Shown piece after piece: positions 1 through 9,100 of a stretch of 64,000 nt of DNA. The first letter of the stretch is position 1; every line of letters starts with the position of its first letter. This DNA comes from Gammaproteobacteria bacterium (lineage in GTDB: Bacteria > Pseudomonadota > Gammaproteobacteria > UBA5861). The translations under genes were made by a program, and so were the position numbers. The stretch lies in the NCBI GenBank assembly GCA_022360445.1, contig JAKSCV010000058.1, forward strand, positions 92,905 through 156,904, written 5' to 3'. The notes beneath the pieces were generated by a model that was not told where the DNA came from, did not search any database, and worked only from the letters and a program-made list of their open reading frames with translations.

Positions 1-113
1 AATTAAGCTATACACTGCGCATCAATAAACTACCTACCCCCTTACGCTTAAAGGCCTATTTATTTAAAGATTGGCACCTAACTGGCGAGACATATCGATG
101 GCGCCTGCAATAA
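1..113 (+). CDS. C-terminus of a DUF4390 family protein (partial)
   Basis: The frame starting at base 3 is open from the window edge to TAA at 111-113 and ends in KDWHLTGETYRWRLQ. That ending is what I expect of DUF4390 proteins, small predicted exported proteins of unknown function. In many gammaproteobacteria this gene sits between rsmB and ntrY, and here ntrY follows with a 16-bp overlap. Only 36 residues are visible, so the assignment rests on the C-terminal motif and the neighbour. Confidence 0.7.
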   Translation, partial: LSYTLRINKLPTPLRLKAYLFKDWHLTGETYRWRLQ

Positions 114-2314
114 GCATCAAACATCGAGGCGACCTATTGTTCATGGTCGTATTATTTCTGATCCTGCTCGGCTCCTTGTTTGCACTCGCCGGCTCTCATA
201 ACAATATTGAGCGTTTTGGTGATTTTTACATCTGGCTGCTGGGCTTAAATGCCGTGGGTTTGCTCATCATCCTGGGTAGAATATCCATTTTGACTTGGGG
301 ACTGATTTCCCGGTTGAGACGAGGGGTTGAAGGGACTCGGCTGACACTCAAAGTACTGGTCATGTTCATTCTTGTCTCACTATTGCCCGTTGCGATTGTT
401 TATGCCTTCTCACAAAATTTTCTCCGCAATGCCATCGACAGTTGGTTTGATACGCCCGTTGAGGCCGCTCTGAATGATGCGCTGAATCTGAGTCGCGATG
501 CGCTAAATTTGCAAATACTGACGGCTCAGCGCATCACATCCAACCTATCCCAATCATTCTATGACATCAGTGCTGATGCCGCGGTCCTGCTCACCGACGA
601 GTTGCGTCAAGAATGGGACTTATTAGAGTTAACGCTTCTGACAACAGGTAATGAAGTCCTTGCGTCTAGCACAGTCGAGTACATGAACCTCAAACCCAGC
701 CATGCCAATAATGAAGGCATTCTCCAAGTCAGGCAGGGTGTTGCTTACACCGAGTTTAATATTGATGATCAAACCGGCGCTCACATCATCATCGTCGTGC
801 CCGTGTTCCCTTTCAGCGCCGTGACTCAAAATCGCATGCTCCTCGCTATCTTCCCTTACTCCAATCGAATCGGCACACTAGCAGAAGACGTTCAAAACTC
901 ATTCAGTGGATACCGAAAACTCGAATTTTTACGCAACTCACTCAAATGGACCTACTCACTGACCTTGACCTTAGTCTTACTTTTCACGGCACTGATGTCT
1001 GTCTGGTTGGCTTTCTACCTTTCAAGGCGATTGATTTTACCCATCCAAAACCTGGCCAAAGGCACGCGTTCGGTTGCCGGTGGTGACCTATCAACCCGGC
1101 TGCCGTCATCAGGCCGGGATGAACTCAGTTTTTTAGTCAGCTCCTTTAATCAAATGATCCAGCATCTGGCCACGGCCCGCACCAAAGCCCAATCGGACCA
1201 GCTGTTAATTGAAAATCAGCGGGCCTACTTGAGCACAGTTCTGGAACACATCTCGTCGGGAGTGATTGCACTGAACGCTGCCGGGGAAGTGCGTACCGTC
1301 AACACAAAGGCGGGAGAAATTCTTGAAATGAACACGGCCCGTTTGCTCCACCGAAGCCTGCGGGATTGCTGTGAAAACAACCCTCTGGTTGACCAGTTTC
1401 ACAGCGCCATTACCCCACATATCACCAAAGCTAACACCTCAGAATGGCATGACCAGTTTGAGACTATTGACAGCCAAGGTAAGCACAAACTCATCCGCTG
1501 CCGGGGCGCACAACTCATCGAAAAAACCGAGGTCAACAACGGCTGGGTGCTCGTATTTGAAGATGTTACCGCTATGATCCGAGCCCAGCGTGAGGCAGCC
1601 TGGGGAGAAGTGGCACAACGTTTAGCACACGAAATCAAAAACCCTCTCACCCCCATCCAGCTCTCCGCAGAGCGCCTGCGTCATAAGCTGTTAGACAAAA
1701 TGCCTCCCGAAGATGCCAAAGTGCTCGAACGCTCTACCCATACTATCGTGCAACAGGTTGAGGGCATGAAATCTATGGTGAGAGCGTTTGCCGATTACGC
1801 CTCAACACCGGCTGCAGCCTTGACACCGCTGTCACTAAACCAGCTTATTGGCGAAGTCGCCGACCTTTATACAGGCATGCAAGGCATCCTAAAGATCCGA
1901 CTGACATTAACTTCTGATTTACCCTATGTTTCCGCCGATGCAAACCGTATCCGCCAAGTATTGCACAATGTCATCAAAAATGCGCTCGAGTCACGCAAAG
2001 ACACACGCCGCGAAGTCACGGTTACTATCTCGACCCAGCGCTGCAATAAGCCCTCTACCTCTCACCAGATTTTGCTCACTATTGAGGACGATGGGCCTGG
2101 TTTTCCCGATGATTTACTGGACAAGCTGTTTGAACCTTATGTCACCTCAAAAGCCAAAGGCAGCGGATTGGGCCTCGCCATTGTGAAAAAAATTATCGAA
2201 GAACACGGTGGTAACATTCATGCCTACAACAAAGAGGGTGGTGCCTGCCTCGAGATACGGCTACCCTTTGTAAAAAAACAAACGATGGACCTACAAGGAG
2301 GAGACACCGTATGA
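98..2314 (+). CDS. ntrY: NtrY-like nitrogen/redox sensor histidine kinase
   Basis: Membrane sensor kinase that should phosphorylate the NtrX-like regulator encoded next. The N-terminus has two membrane segments (about residues 15-70), a third near 85-105, a periplasmic domain and a fourth segment near 290-315. HAMP, a PAS-like domain, HisKA and HATPase_c follow. The phospho-acceptor is in RLAHEIKNPLTPIQ (His about 511), and the ATP-binding boxes are NVIKNALES, DDGPGFP and GSGLGLAIVKKI. I chose ATG 98, which overlaps the upstream DUF4390 stop; a TTG at 71 would add nine residues. The stop overlaps the ntrX start by 4 bp, so the two are translationally coupled. Family roles are nitrogen metabolism, envelope or respiratory control; the signal here is unknown. 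Confidence 0.9.
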   Translation: MAPAISIKHRGDLLFMVVLFLILLGSLFALAGSHNNIERFGDFYIWLLGLNAVGLLIILGRISILTWGLISRLRRGVEGTRLTLKVLVMFILVSLLPVAIVYAFSQNFLRNAIDSWFDTPVEAALNDALNLSRDALNLQILTAQRITSNLSQSFYDISADAAVLLTDELRQEWDLLELTLLTTGNEVLASSTVEYMNLKPSHANNEGILQVRQGVAYTEFNIDDQTGAHIIIVVPVFPFSAVTQNRMLLAIFPYSNRIGTLAEDVQNSFSGYRKLEFLRNSLKWTYSLTLTLVLLFTALMSVWLAFYLSRRLILPIQNLAKGTRSVAGGDLSTRLPSSGRDELSFLVSSFNQMIQHLATARTKAQSDQLLIENQRAYLSTVLEHISSGVIALNAAGEVRTVNTKAGEILEMNTARLLHRSLRDCCENNPLVDQFHSAITPHITKANTSEWHDQFETIDSQGKHKLIRCRGAQLIEKTEVNNGWVLVFEDVTAMIRAQREAAWGEVAQRLAHEIKNPLTPIQLSAERLRHKLLDKMPPEDAKVLERSTHTIVQQVEGMKSMVRAFADYASTPAAALTPLSLNQLIGEVADLYTGMQGILKIRLTLTSDLPYVSADANRIRQVLHNVIKNALESRKDTRREVTVTISTQRCNKPSTSHQILLTIEDDGPGFPDDLLDKLFEPYVTSKAKGSGLGLAIVKKIIEEHGGNIHAYNKEGGACLEIRLPFVKKQTMDLQGGDTV

Positions 2315-3699
2315 GCCAGAAGAAAGTCCTCGTCGTTGATGACGAGCCTGACATACGGACACTGGTCAAAGAAATCCTTGAAGATGAAGACTACCAGGTT
2401 GAAACCGCAAAAGACGCCGCAAGTGCTCGGCTGACCTGTCAAAAACAACAACCTGATCTAGTACTATTGGATATTTGGATGCCCGATGAAGACGGCATTA
2501 CCCTGCTGCAGGAATGGAAAAAAGCCGGTACTTATTTCCCTGTGATTATGATGTCCGGGCATGGCACTGTCGAAACCGCCGTTGAAGCTACCCGCCTCGG
2601 TGCCATTGACTTCATAGAAAAGCCGCTGTCCCTTGCCCGGCTACTGGCCACTGTGGAAAAGGTGCTGTCGGCTGATACCCAGACTGTTAGCGAGAATGAA
2701 GGTCAAATGGCATCTTCACACGGTATTCTGTCTCCTGAAGATGCTCAAATTATGGGCAGCAGCGACTACATAAAATCCATCCGAAAACACATCGAGCAAT
2801 TGGCCGGCCACGAAGTCTCTGTATTGATTTTAGGGGAACCTGGCACAGGAAAAGGGTTGATTGCAAGAAACATCCACCTGAACAGTACACGAGCCAAGCA
2901 ACCCTTTATTGAAGTTCAGGCCGGCACGCTTAACGCTGCCAACGGCTTGACGCGTCTCACAGGAGAAGTCTCACACCCATTACCGGAGCTACTCGAAGAA
3001 GCAAGCGGGGGGACGCTTTTTATAAAAAACATCACCCAACTCTCCATGAGCTGCCAACTCAAATTGCTGGCCTCAATCGAAAGTCAACAAGTGGCCAAAG
3101 TAGACAATCACTCAACCTACCCACTGAACGTGCGGTTTATCATCAGTAGTGATGTCTCACTGACTAATGCCATCGCTCAAGGCACCTTCAAAAAAGAGTT
3201 GTATTACAAGCTCAATGTCATGCCATTACAAACATCTCCTCTTCGGGAGCACACAGAAGACATTCCGGCTTTACTCGAATATTTCGCAAACTTTTTCGTT
3301 GAAAAGCAACACATGACATACCGCCATTTTAATGTTTCGGCCCAAAATCGACTCCGGAATCACGAATGGCCAGGCAATGTGCGTGAACTAAAAAACCTGG
3401 TTCAACGCCTGCTAATTACGGGGGAAGAGCTAGATATCAATGCCCAGGCAGTGAGCGATGCGCTGGTTGCCGAAAACTACACCTATACGGGTACACATGA
3501 CAAAGCTAGCATGCCTATTCCACTCGACCTACCCTTGAGAGAAGCCCGCGCGCAATTTGAAAGAACATACCTCTTACAACAGCTGGAAGAAAGCGATGGC
3601 AGTATTGTCGAACTGGCGAAACGCGTCGGCATGGAGCGTACCCATCTCTACCGAAAATTGCGCAGCCTGGGCATTGACCAAGGACGTTCCAAAAATTGA
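2311..3699 (+). CDS. ntrX: NtrX-like response regulator with degenerate sigma-54 AAA domain
   Basis: Partner of the kinase encoded upstream. Residues 1-120 are a receiver domain with the acidic pair DDE (10-12), phospho-acceptor Asp54 (LVLLDIWMPDEDG) and K104. Residues about 149-380 are an AAA+ domain with Walker A GEPGTGKG (175-182). A Fis-type helix-turn-helix ends the protein (AKRVGMERTHLYRKLRSLG). The AAA part is unusual. No GAFTGA loop is found where it should be (about 215-222), and the Walker B acidic pair of GTLFLDEI reads GTLFIKNI (234-241). I infer that it binds DNA and responds to phosphorylation but probably does not remodel sigma-54 holoenzyme. Confidence 0.88.
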   Translation: MSQKKVLVVDDEPDIRTLVKEILEDEDYQVETAKDAASARLTCQKQQPDLVLLDIWMPDEDGITLLQEWKKAGTYFPVIMMSGHGTVETAVEATRLGAIDFIEKPLSLARLLATVEKVLSADTQTVSENEGQMASSHGILSPEDAQIMGSSDYIKSIRKHIEQLAGHEVSVLILGEPGTGKGLIARNIHLNSTRAKQPFIEVQAGTLNAANGLTRLTGEVSHPLPELLEEASGGTLFIKNITQLSMSCQLKLLASIESQQVAKVDNHSTYPLNVRFIISSDVSLTNAIAQGTFKKELYYKLNVMPLQTSPLREHTEDIPALLEYFANFFVEKQHMTYRHFNVSAQNRLRNHEWPGNVRELKNLVQRLLITGEELDINAQAVSDALVAENYTYTGTHDKASMPIPLDLPLREARAQFERTYLLQQLEESDGSIVELAKRVGMERTHLYRKLRSLGIDQGRSKN

Positions 3700-3718
3700 C
3701 GGGACCCGATAGATACCT

Positions 3719-5089
3719 ATGAAAATTATCGTTCTTGGCGCAGGACAGGTCGGCATGACCGTCGCAAGGACACTTGTGCGGGAAAAAAATGATGTCACCA
3801 TTGTTGACACTGACTCTTACCTTCTGCAGGAAATTTCTGGCCGTCTCGATCTACGTACCGTCCAAGGCAATGCCGCACACCCGGACATTTTAAAACAGGC
3901 CGGTGCCGAAGATGCAGACATGATCATTGCTGCCACAACCAGCGATGAAGTGAACATGATTGCCTGTCAGGTGGCCTATACGCTATACCACACCCCCACC
4001 AAAATCGCCCGGATCCGCGCTCAAGTTTACCTGCGCGAAGGCAAGCTGTATGCCAATGAAAGCATTCCCATCGACCATATCATCAGCCCTGAACAACTCA
4101 TCACCGAGCATGTATTTCGTCTGATTGAATACCCAGGATCACTGCAAGTCATCGACTTTGCCAAAGGCCGGGTACGCTTGGTGGGCGTTCGAGCTGATCG
4201 CAATGGATCCCTGGTGGGCAGTACAATCTCATGCCTGAGTCAACGGCCCTCTTTGGATACCCGGGTTGCGGCCATCTACCGTCAGGGGCAAGCGATTGTG
4301 CCCACTGGAGATACCACTATACAAGCAAATGATGAAGTCTTTTTCATTACTTCTCGCCAAGATACCTTAACGGTGATGGAGGAAATCCGCGGAATCAGTA
4401 AACCGAGCAAACGCATCATGATTGCCGGGGGTGGCAATATTGGCCGCTCGGTTGCCAAAGTGCTGGAATCACGCTACCGCGTCAAACTGATCGAAAAGTC
4501 GCCTAACCGTTCCTTTACTCTAGCAGAAAGCCTGAATAGGACCCTGGTACTCAAAGGGGATGCCACAGACAGAGAGTTGCTGATCGAAGAAGGCATTGAT
4601 AATGTGGACGTTTTTTGTGCACTCACAAATGATGATGAAGACAATATCCTCTGCGCCATGCTGGCCAAGCGCCTAGGTGCAGATAAAGTCATATCATTGA
4701 TTGCGCGCCCAGCCTACGTTGACCTCATTCAGAAAGATATTATCGATATTGCCGTTTCACCTCAGCAGGTGACAACCAGCGCGCTGCTGACCCATATCCG
4801 GCGAGGCGATGTGGTCGCCGTGCACTCACTCAGACATGGTGCCGCCGAAGCCATTGAGGCCATCGCACATGGCGACTACCGCACATCAAAAGTCGTCGGA
4901 CGGTGCATTAACGAGCTATCGCTTCCCAGCGGTGCCAGCATTGGCGCTTTGGTCCGTGATGAGCAGGTACTCATCGCACATGGTGATATTAAAATAGAAG
5001 AAGGTGATCACGTCATCATTTTCCTAACCGACAAAAATAAAGTTCCACAGGTCGAAAAGCTATTCCAAGTTGGCGTCGCTTTTATATAA
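3719..5089 (+). CDS. trkA: Trk potassium transporter NAD-binding subunit TrkA
   Basis: Cytoplasmic gating subunit of the Trk K+ uptake channel. At 456 residues it is the usual length, and it shows the duplicated RCK architecture. The first Rossmann motif is GAGQVGMTVARTL at residue 7, the second is AGGGNIGRSVAKVLE near 236, and each is followed by a TrkA-C domain. It lies 19 bp after ntrX and 3 bp before trkH, so ntrY-ntrX-trkA-trkH is probably one transcript. A TrkA-type ring binds NAD(H) or nucleotides and opens TrkH. Nothing unusual was seen. Confidence 0.97.
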   Translation: MKIIVLGAGQVGMTVARTLVREKNDVTIVDTDSYLLQEISGRLDLRTVQGNAAHPDILKQAGAEDADMIIAATTSDEVNMIACQVAYTLYHTPTKIARIRAQVYLREGKLYANESIPIDHIISPEQLITEHVFRLIEYPGSLQVIDFAKGRVRLVGVRADRNGSLVGSTISCLSQRPSLDTRVAAIYRQGQAIVPTGDTTIQANDEVFFITSRQDTLTVMEEIRGISKPSKRIMIAGGGNIGRSVAKVLESRYRVKLIEKSPNRSFTLAESLNRTLVLKGDATDRELLIEEGIDNVDVFCALTNDDEDNILCAMLAKRLGADKVISLIARPAYVDLIQKDIIDIAVSPQQVTTSALLTHIRRGDVVAVHSLRHGAAEAIEAIAHGDYRTSKVVGRCINELSLPSGASIGALVRDEQVLIAHGDIKIEEGDHVIIFLTDKNKVPQVEKLFQVGVAFI

Positions 5090-5092
5090 ACC

Positions 5093-6541
5093 ATGCAATA
5101 CGCTGTCATCCAACGCATCCTGGGCATTCTACTTATTCTCTTCAGCACGACCATGATTCCTCCCATGGTGGTATCCTTAATTTATCGTGATGGTTCCCTC
5201 ACAGCCTTCATCCAGGCAGCCACCGTGATTCTTGGTTTGGGAATTCTTTGCTGGATGCCCGTCAAAAATGTGCGCCGGGAGCTCAGGCTCAGAGACGGCT
5301 TTTTAGTGGTGGTCTTGTTCTGGAGCGTGCTGGGTTGCGCTGGAGCCTTACCCCTTTATTTATCGGCCTCCCTAGAGTTAAACCTGGCCTCTGCCTTATT
5401 TGAATCGCTTTCCGGTCTAACCACAACCGGTGCCACTGTCATTGTGGGTCTGGACACGTTACCGAAGTCCATTTTGTTTTATCGCCAGGAATTACAATGG
5501 CTAGGCGGCATGGGCATTATCGTACTCGCTGTCGCGATTCTGCCAATTCTTGGCATTGGTGGCATGCAGCTTTACCGAGCAGAAACGCCCGGGCCCGATA
5601 AAAACAATAAGCTCACACCTCGTATTACTGAAACCGCTAAAGCTCTTTGGTACATATATTTGATCTTAACGCTCGCATGTGCGACAGCTTACTGGCTGGC
5701 GGGCATGACACTCTTCGATGCGATATCTCATAGCTTTTCAACCGTCGCAATCGGTGGGTTTTCAACTCACGATGCGAGTATGGGGTACTTTAACAGCACC
5801 GCGATCGATATGGTTGCCGTGGTTTTTATGCTGCTCTCAGGTGTTAATTTTGCCTTACACTATATCGCAATCCGCTCACGTTCTTTGCGCCCCTATCGGG
5901 TGGATGCCGAACTGACTACCTACCTTGGAATTTTATCTTCTGTTGCCATCATCACGGTGACTTACTTGATTGTCAGCCATACGTTTGCCCCGGCAGAAGC
6001 GATGCTGCAAGGACTTTTTCAGGTGGTCTCCATTGGAACAACAACCGGTTTTACAACCACGAATTACCTGGCCTGGCCTGGTTTCCTTCCAGTTTTATTA
6101 CTATTTACGAGTTTTGTCGGTGGGTGTGCCGGCTCCACCGGCGGCGGAATGAAAGTCATTCGCGTCATCCTACTCTTTAAACAGGGCATGCGTGAGCTTA
6201 AACGGATCATTCACCCCAGTGCTCAGCTTATTGTAAAAACAGGACGGCACGCGGTACCCGACCGGGTGATTGATGCCGTCTGGGGTTTTTTTGCAACTTA
6301 CGTGGCTGTGTTCAGCATTATGATGCTGTTGTTGTTGGCGACAGGCCTTGACCAAGTGACCGCTTTCTCGGCCGTTGCGGCTACCATTAATAACCTCGGG
6401 CCAGGGCTGGGAGAAGTCGGTGCAAATTACGCAGGCATTAATGACTTTAGTAAGCTTGTGCTCTGCTTTTCGATGTTGCTGGGGCGGCTGGAAATTTTTA
6501 CCTTGCTGGTCTTATTCACGCCCACTTTCTGGAGCAAATGA
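5093..6541 (+). CDS. trkH: Trk potassium uptake channel TrkH
   Basis: Membrane pore of the Trk K+ system, 482 residues. All four pseudo-repeated selectivity-filter loops are visible in order: LTTTGATV (about 105), STVAIGGFSTH (about 216), GTTTGFTTTN (about 315) and NNLGPGLGEVG (about 433). The glycine-rich GGCAGSTGGGMK segment after the third filter is a hallmark of the family. It follows trkA by 3 bp. Its stop overlaps the start of the next gene (ATGATG), which suggests translational coupling beyond the potassium system. Confidence 0.97.
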   Translation: MQYAVIQRILGILLILFSTTMIPPMVVSLIYRDGSLTAFIQAATVILGLGILCWMPVKNVRRELRLRDGFLVVVLFWSVLGCAGALPLYLSASLELNLASALFESLSGLTTTGATVIVGLDTLPKSILFYRQELQWLGGMGIIVLAVAILPILGIGGMQLYRAETPGPDKNNKLTPRITETAKALWYIYLILTLACATAYWLAGMTLFDAISHSFSTVAIGGFSTHDASMGYFNSTAIDMVAVVFMLLSGVNFALHYIAIRSRSLRPYRVDAELTTYLGILSSVAIITVTYLIVSHTFAPAEAMLQGLFQVVSIGTTTGFTTTNYLAWPGFLPVLLLFTSFVGGCAGSTGGGMKVIRVILLFKQGMRELKRIIHPSAQLIVKTGRHAVPDRVIDAVWGFFATYVAVFSIMMLLLLATGLDQVTAFSAVAATINNLGPGLGEVGANYAGINDFSKLVLCFSMLLGRLEIFTLLVLFTPTFWSK

Positions 6542-7119
6542 TGTCGGCGCAATTAAAATGGGACCGGCGCTATATCGATGCAAAAATCACGGATACATCC
6601 GCCTGCGACGCGCTCAAGGAGAATTGTGATCTGCTACCCAGTCAGGGTAATGCGCTGGATTTGGCATGTGGCCTGGGTGGAAATGCGATTTTTCTGGCCC
6701 GCCATGGGCTATCGGTCTGTGCCTGGGATATCTCACCGGTTGCCACCGGAAAGCTGGCCGACTATGCCGCAGCCAATCAGCTCGACATCTTGGCCAATGT
6801 GCGTGATGTGGAATTAAACCCTCCAGAGCCTCAAACGTTTGACATTATCACTGTCAGCTACTTTCTGAACAGGTCCCTGCTTCCGCTGCTCAGCAGGGCC
6901 TTACGGCCCAATGGTCTGATTTTTTACCAAACATTCACAGACCAAAACTGGAGTTCTCAGAGACCCAAAAGTCCAGACTATCTCCTTCGACCCAACGAGC
7001 TTTTAAGCGCTTTTTCGGCATTAGAATTACGTGCTTACCATGAGCCTGGCCTGGCGGGTAACATACACGCAAGTCTACGAGGACAAGCCTGGCTCATCGC
7101 ACAAAAAACAGCATCATGA
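6538..7119 (+). CDS. Small class I SAM-dependent methyltransferase (TehB-like)
   Basis: 193-residue soluble methyltransferase. SAM motif I is LDLACGLGGNAIFLARHG (about residues 40-57), followed by the acidic WDIS loop and the VSYFLNR post-II region. The size and the motif I context fit the TehB/UbiE-like small methyltransferases, but the substrate cannot be read from sequence. ATGs at 6538 and 6541 are both possible; the first overlaps the trkH stop. The stop overlaps the next gene by 4 bp, coupling it to a lipid acyltransferase. Confidence 0.8.
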   Translation: MMSAQLKWDRRYIDAKITDTSACDALKENCDLLPSQGNALDLACGLGGNAIFLARHGLSVCAWDISPVATGKLADYAAANQLDILANVRDVELNPPEPQTFDIITVSYFLNRSLLPLLSRALRPNGLIFYQTFTDQNWSSQRPKSPDYLLRPNELLSAFSALELRAYHEPGLAGNIHASLRGQAWLIAQKTAS

Positions 7120-8060
7120 CAACCAAGAAAACGCACATAAAAGGGCGGCAGCCGCTCCCCTGGCATTTACTCATGCCTAAATACTGGTACTTATGGCTTG
7201 GTATTTTCACACTGTCTTTGATGAGCTATCTACCAGCAAGATTACGTGACCCTCTAGGCCGACGTATTGGCACACTCATTTTTAACAAAAACCAAAAGCG
7301 CCGGACAATTGCCTATCAAAACCTCGCTCTGTGCTACCCTCAATACGATGAACACACATTACTGGAACTCACCCAGCAGCACTTCCAGCATTTTTACTCC
7401 GCTCTTTTGACATTGCCTCGGTACTGGTGGGCACGCCCCGAAAGCCTCAAAAAACAGACCGCTATGATCGGCTATGAGCACATAACAGAGGCCCAGCAAG
7501 CAGGTAAGGGTATTATCCTGATGGGCTGTCATACTGCGACCCTGGAAGTGGGTGGTCTGATGCTCAGCATGGATCACCCGTCTCTGGCCTATTACCACGA
7601 GTTTAAAAATCCGCTGCTAGAATGGTGGATGATTCGTTGCCGAACACGCTTTGGTGGGCGAGTCATTTCAAGAAAACACAATTTAAGTGACACCGTCCGC
7701 CAGGTACGCAAAGGGGCTCTATTGAATTATTTGGGTGACGAAGACCTCGGCTCAGACAATGCTACGTTCGCAGCCTTCATGGGCGTCACGAAAGCAACCC
7801 AAACCGGGCTGACGAAACTGGCACGCCTTTGCCGGGCAGACGTCATCCCCTGTTTTAACTATTACGATGTCCAGCGCAAAAAACATATCAGCTTAATCTT
7901 ACCGCCACTGCAAAACTTTCCCTCCGGTGACGACGCGACCGATGCACTCACCATTAACGATTGTTTGGCGAAAATGATCCAGCATGCGCCCACACAATAT
8001 ATGTGGACAATGAAGCTGTTTAAAACTCAGCCTGACTCACAGAAATCAGTCTATAGATAA
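7116..8060 (+). CDS. Lipid A biosynthesis-type lauroyl acyltransferase (LpxL/HtrB family)
   Basis: 314-residue inner-membrane acyltransferase of the LPLAT family, which moves an acyl chain from acyl-ACP to a lipid acceptor. One N-terminal membrane segment is near residues 22-40. The catalytic HX4(D/E) box is HTATLEV (about residue 140), and the LGDEDLGS segment (about 208) is in the place where family members have a conserved acidic loop. It is coupled to the methyltransferase before it and lies 92 bp before the Dar-like operon. It could serve lipid A or acylate a product of that operon; position alone does not decide. Confidence 0.85.
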   Translation: MTTKKTHIKGRQPLPWHLLMPKYWYLWLGIFTLSLMSYLPARLRDPLGRRIGTLIFNKNQKRRTIAYQNLALCYPQYDEHTLLELTQQHFQHFYSALLTLPRYWWARPESLKKQTAMIGYEHITEAQQAGKGIILMGCHTATLEVGGLMLSMDHPSLAYYHEFKNPLLEWWMIRCRTRFGGRVISRKHNLSDTVRQVRKGALLNYLGDEDLGSDNATFAAFMGVTKATQTGLTKLARLCRADVIPCFNYYDVQRKKHISLILPPLQNFPSGDDATDALTINDCLAKMIQHAPTQYMWTMKLFKTQPDSQKSVYR

Positions 8061-8152
8061 AAAGGCTGTGCCGCATGACATATCTTTTCAGTACAATACT
8101 TTCAAACTCAAAGTTCCATTAGCCGGTGATTTAGCGATACGCTCACAATAAT

Positions 8153-9100
8153 ATGAAACGCATTCTGGTTATCTCTTACTCTCAAACAGGGCAATTACAC
8201 AACATTACCCAATCAATCACGGCCCCGCTCGAAGACGATAAAGGCATTGAGCTCACGCACTTAAAACTTGAGTCGGAGAAATCATTTCCTTTTCCTTGGC
8301 CTTTTTGGACTTTTTTTGACACTTTTCCAGAAACCGTTGCCCTTCAACCAGCCCCCCTAAAGCCTTTCACTCTGGAGCCTGCGGAATTTGACTTGGTGAT
8401 TCTTGCCTACCAGGTTTGGTTCCTCTCACCGGCCATGCCGATAACAGCCTTCCTCCAGTCCACCCAAGGCCGTCTTGTGCTCAAAGATACACCTGTGATC
8501 ACAGTCATCGCCTGTCGCAACATGTGGCTAATGGCTCAAGAACGCGTAAAAGAGATGCTTGCCAATGCCCAAGCTAAACTGATTGATAACGTTGTTTTTA
8601 CTGACAAGGGAAGTGCTTTGGCGACGTTTATCACAACACCTCGCTGGATGCTAACAGGCAAAAGAGATGCTTTTTTAGGCTTTCCGCGAGCGGGAATTGA
8701 TGACGAAACCATCGCACAAGCTTCACGGTTTGGACGTGCTATCAGCCAGGGTTTCAAGCAGCAAGCCAACAAGATAGATCAGCCTCTGCTTTCAGGCTTA
8801 CAGGCGGTAGAGGTGGATGAGCGTTTGATTGCAAGTGAGAAAGTTGGGCTTCGCAGTTTCCGGGTTTGGAGCAAACTATTACGACTGGCAGGAAAGCCCG
8901 GTGATTTCCCACGGCGCTGCCTGTTGTTCATTTACATTCTGTTCTTGGTCTCACTCATCCTGACCATTGTCCCCTTGAGCATGCTGCTGCGCAAATTGCT
9001 TCGTCCCCTGCAAAAAAATTCACTGCTACGGCAAAAATCGTACTATGAAGCCCCGTCCGGTAGTGGGAAAGAACGTATGAAGGATTTTATGGATGCCTGA
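8153..9100 (+). CDS. darA: DarA-like dialkylresorcinol-type condensing/aromatase enzyme
   Basis: 315 residues. The N-terminus reads ISYSQTGQL, a flavodoxin-like phosphate loop, and a hydrophobic segment (about residues 262-284) near the C-terminus suggests membrane attachment. The length and this layout match proteins annotated as dialkylresorcinol condensing enzyme (DarA), which act with DarB to join two fatty-acid-derived chains and aromatise the ring. The stop overlaps the following DarB-like gene by 8 bp, the canonical pairing. The chain length and final product are unknown. Confidence 0.75.
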   Translation: MKRILVISYSQTGQLHNITQSITAPLEDDKGIELTHLKLESEKSFPFPWPFWTFFDTFPETVALQPAPLKPFTLEPAEFDLVILAYQVWFLSPAMPITAFLQSTQGRLVLKDTPVITVIACRNMWLMAQERVKEMLANAQAKLIDNVVFTDKGSALATFITTPRWMLTGKRDAFLGFPRAGIDDETIAQASRFGRAISQGFKQQANKIDQPLLSGLQAVEVDERLIASEKVGLRSFRVWSKLLRLAGKPGDFPRRCLLFIYILFLVSLILTIVPLSMLLRKLLRPLQKNSLLRQKSYYEAPSGSGKERMKDFMDA

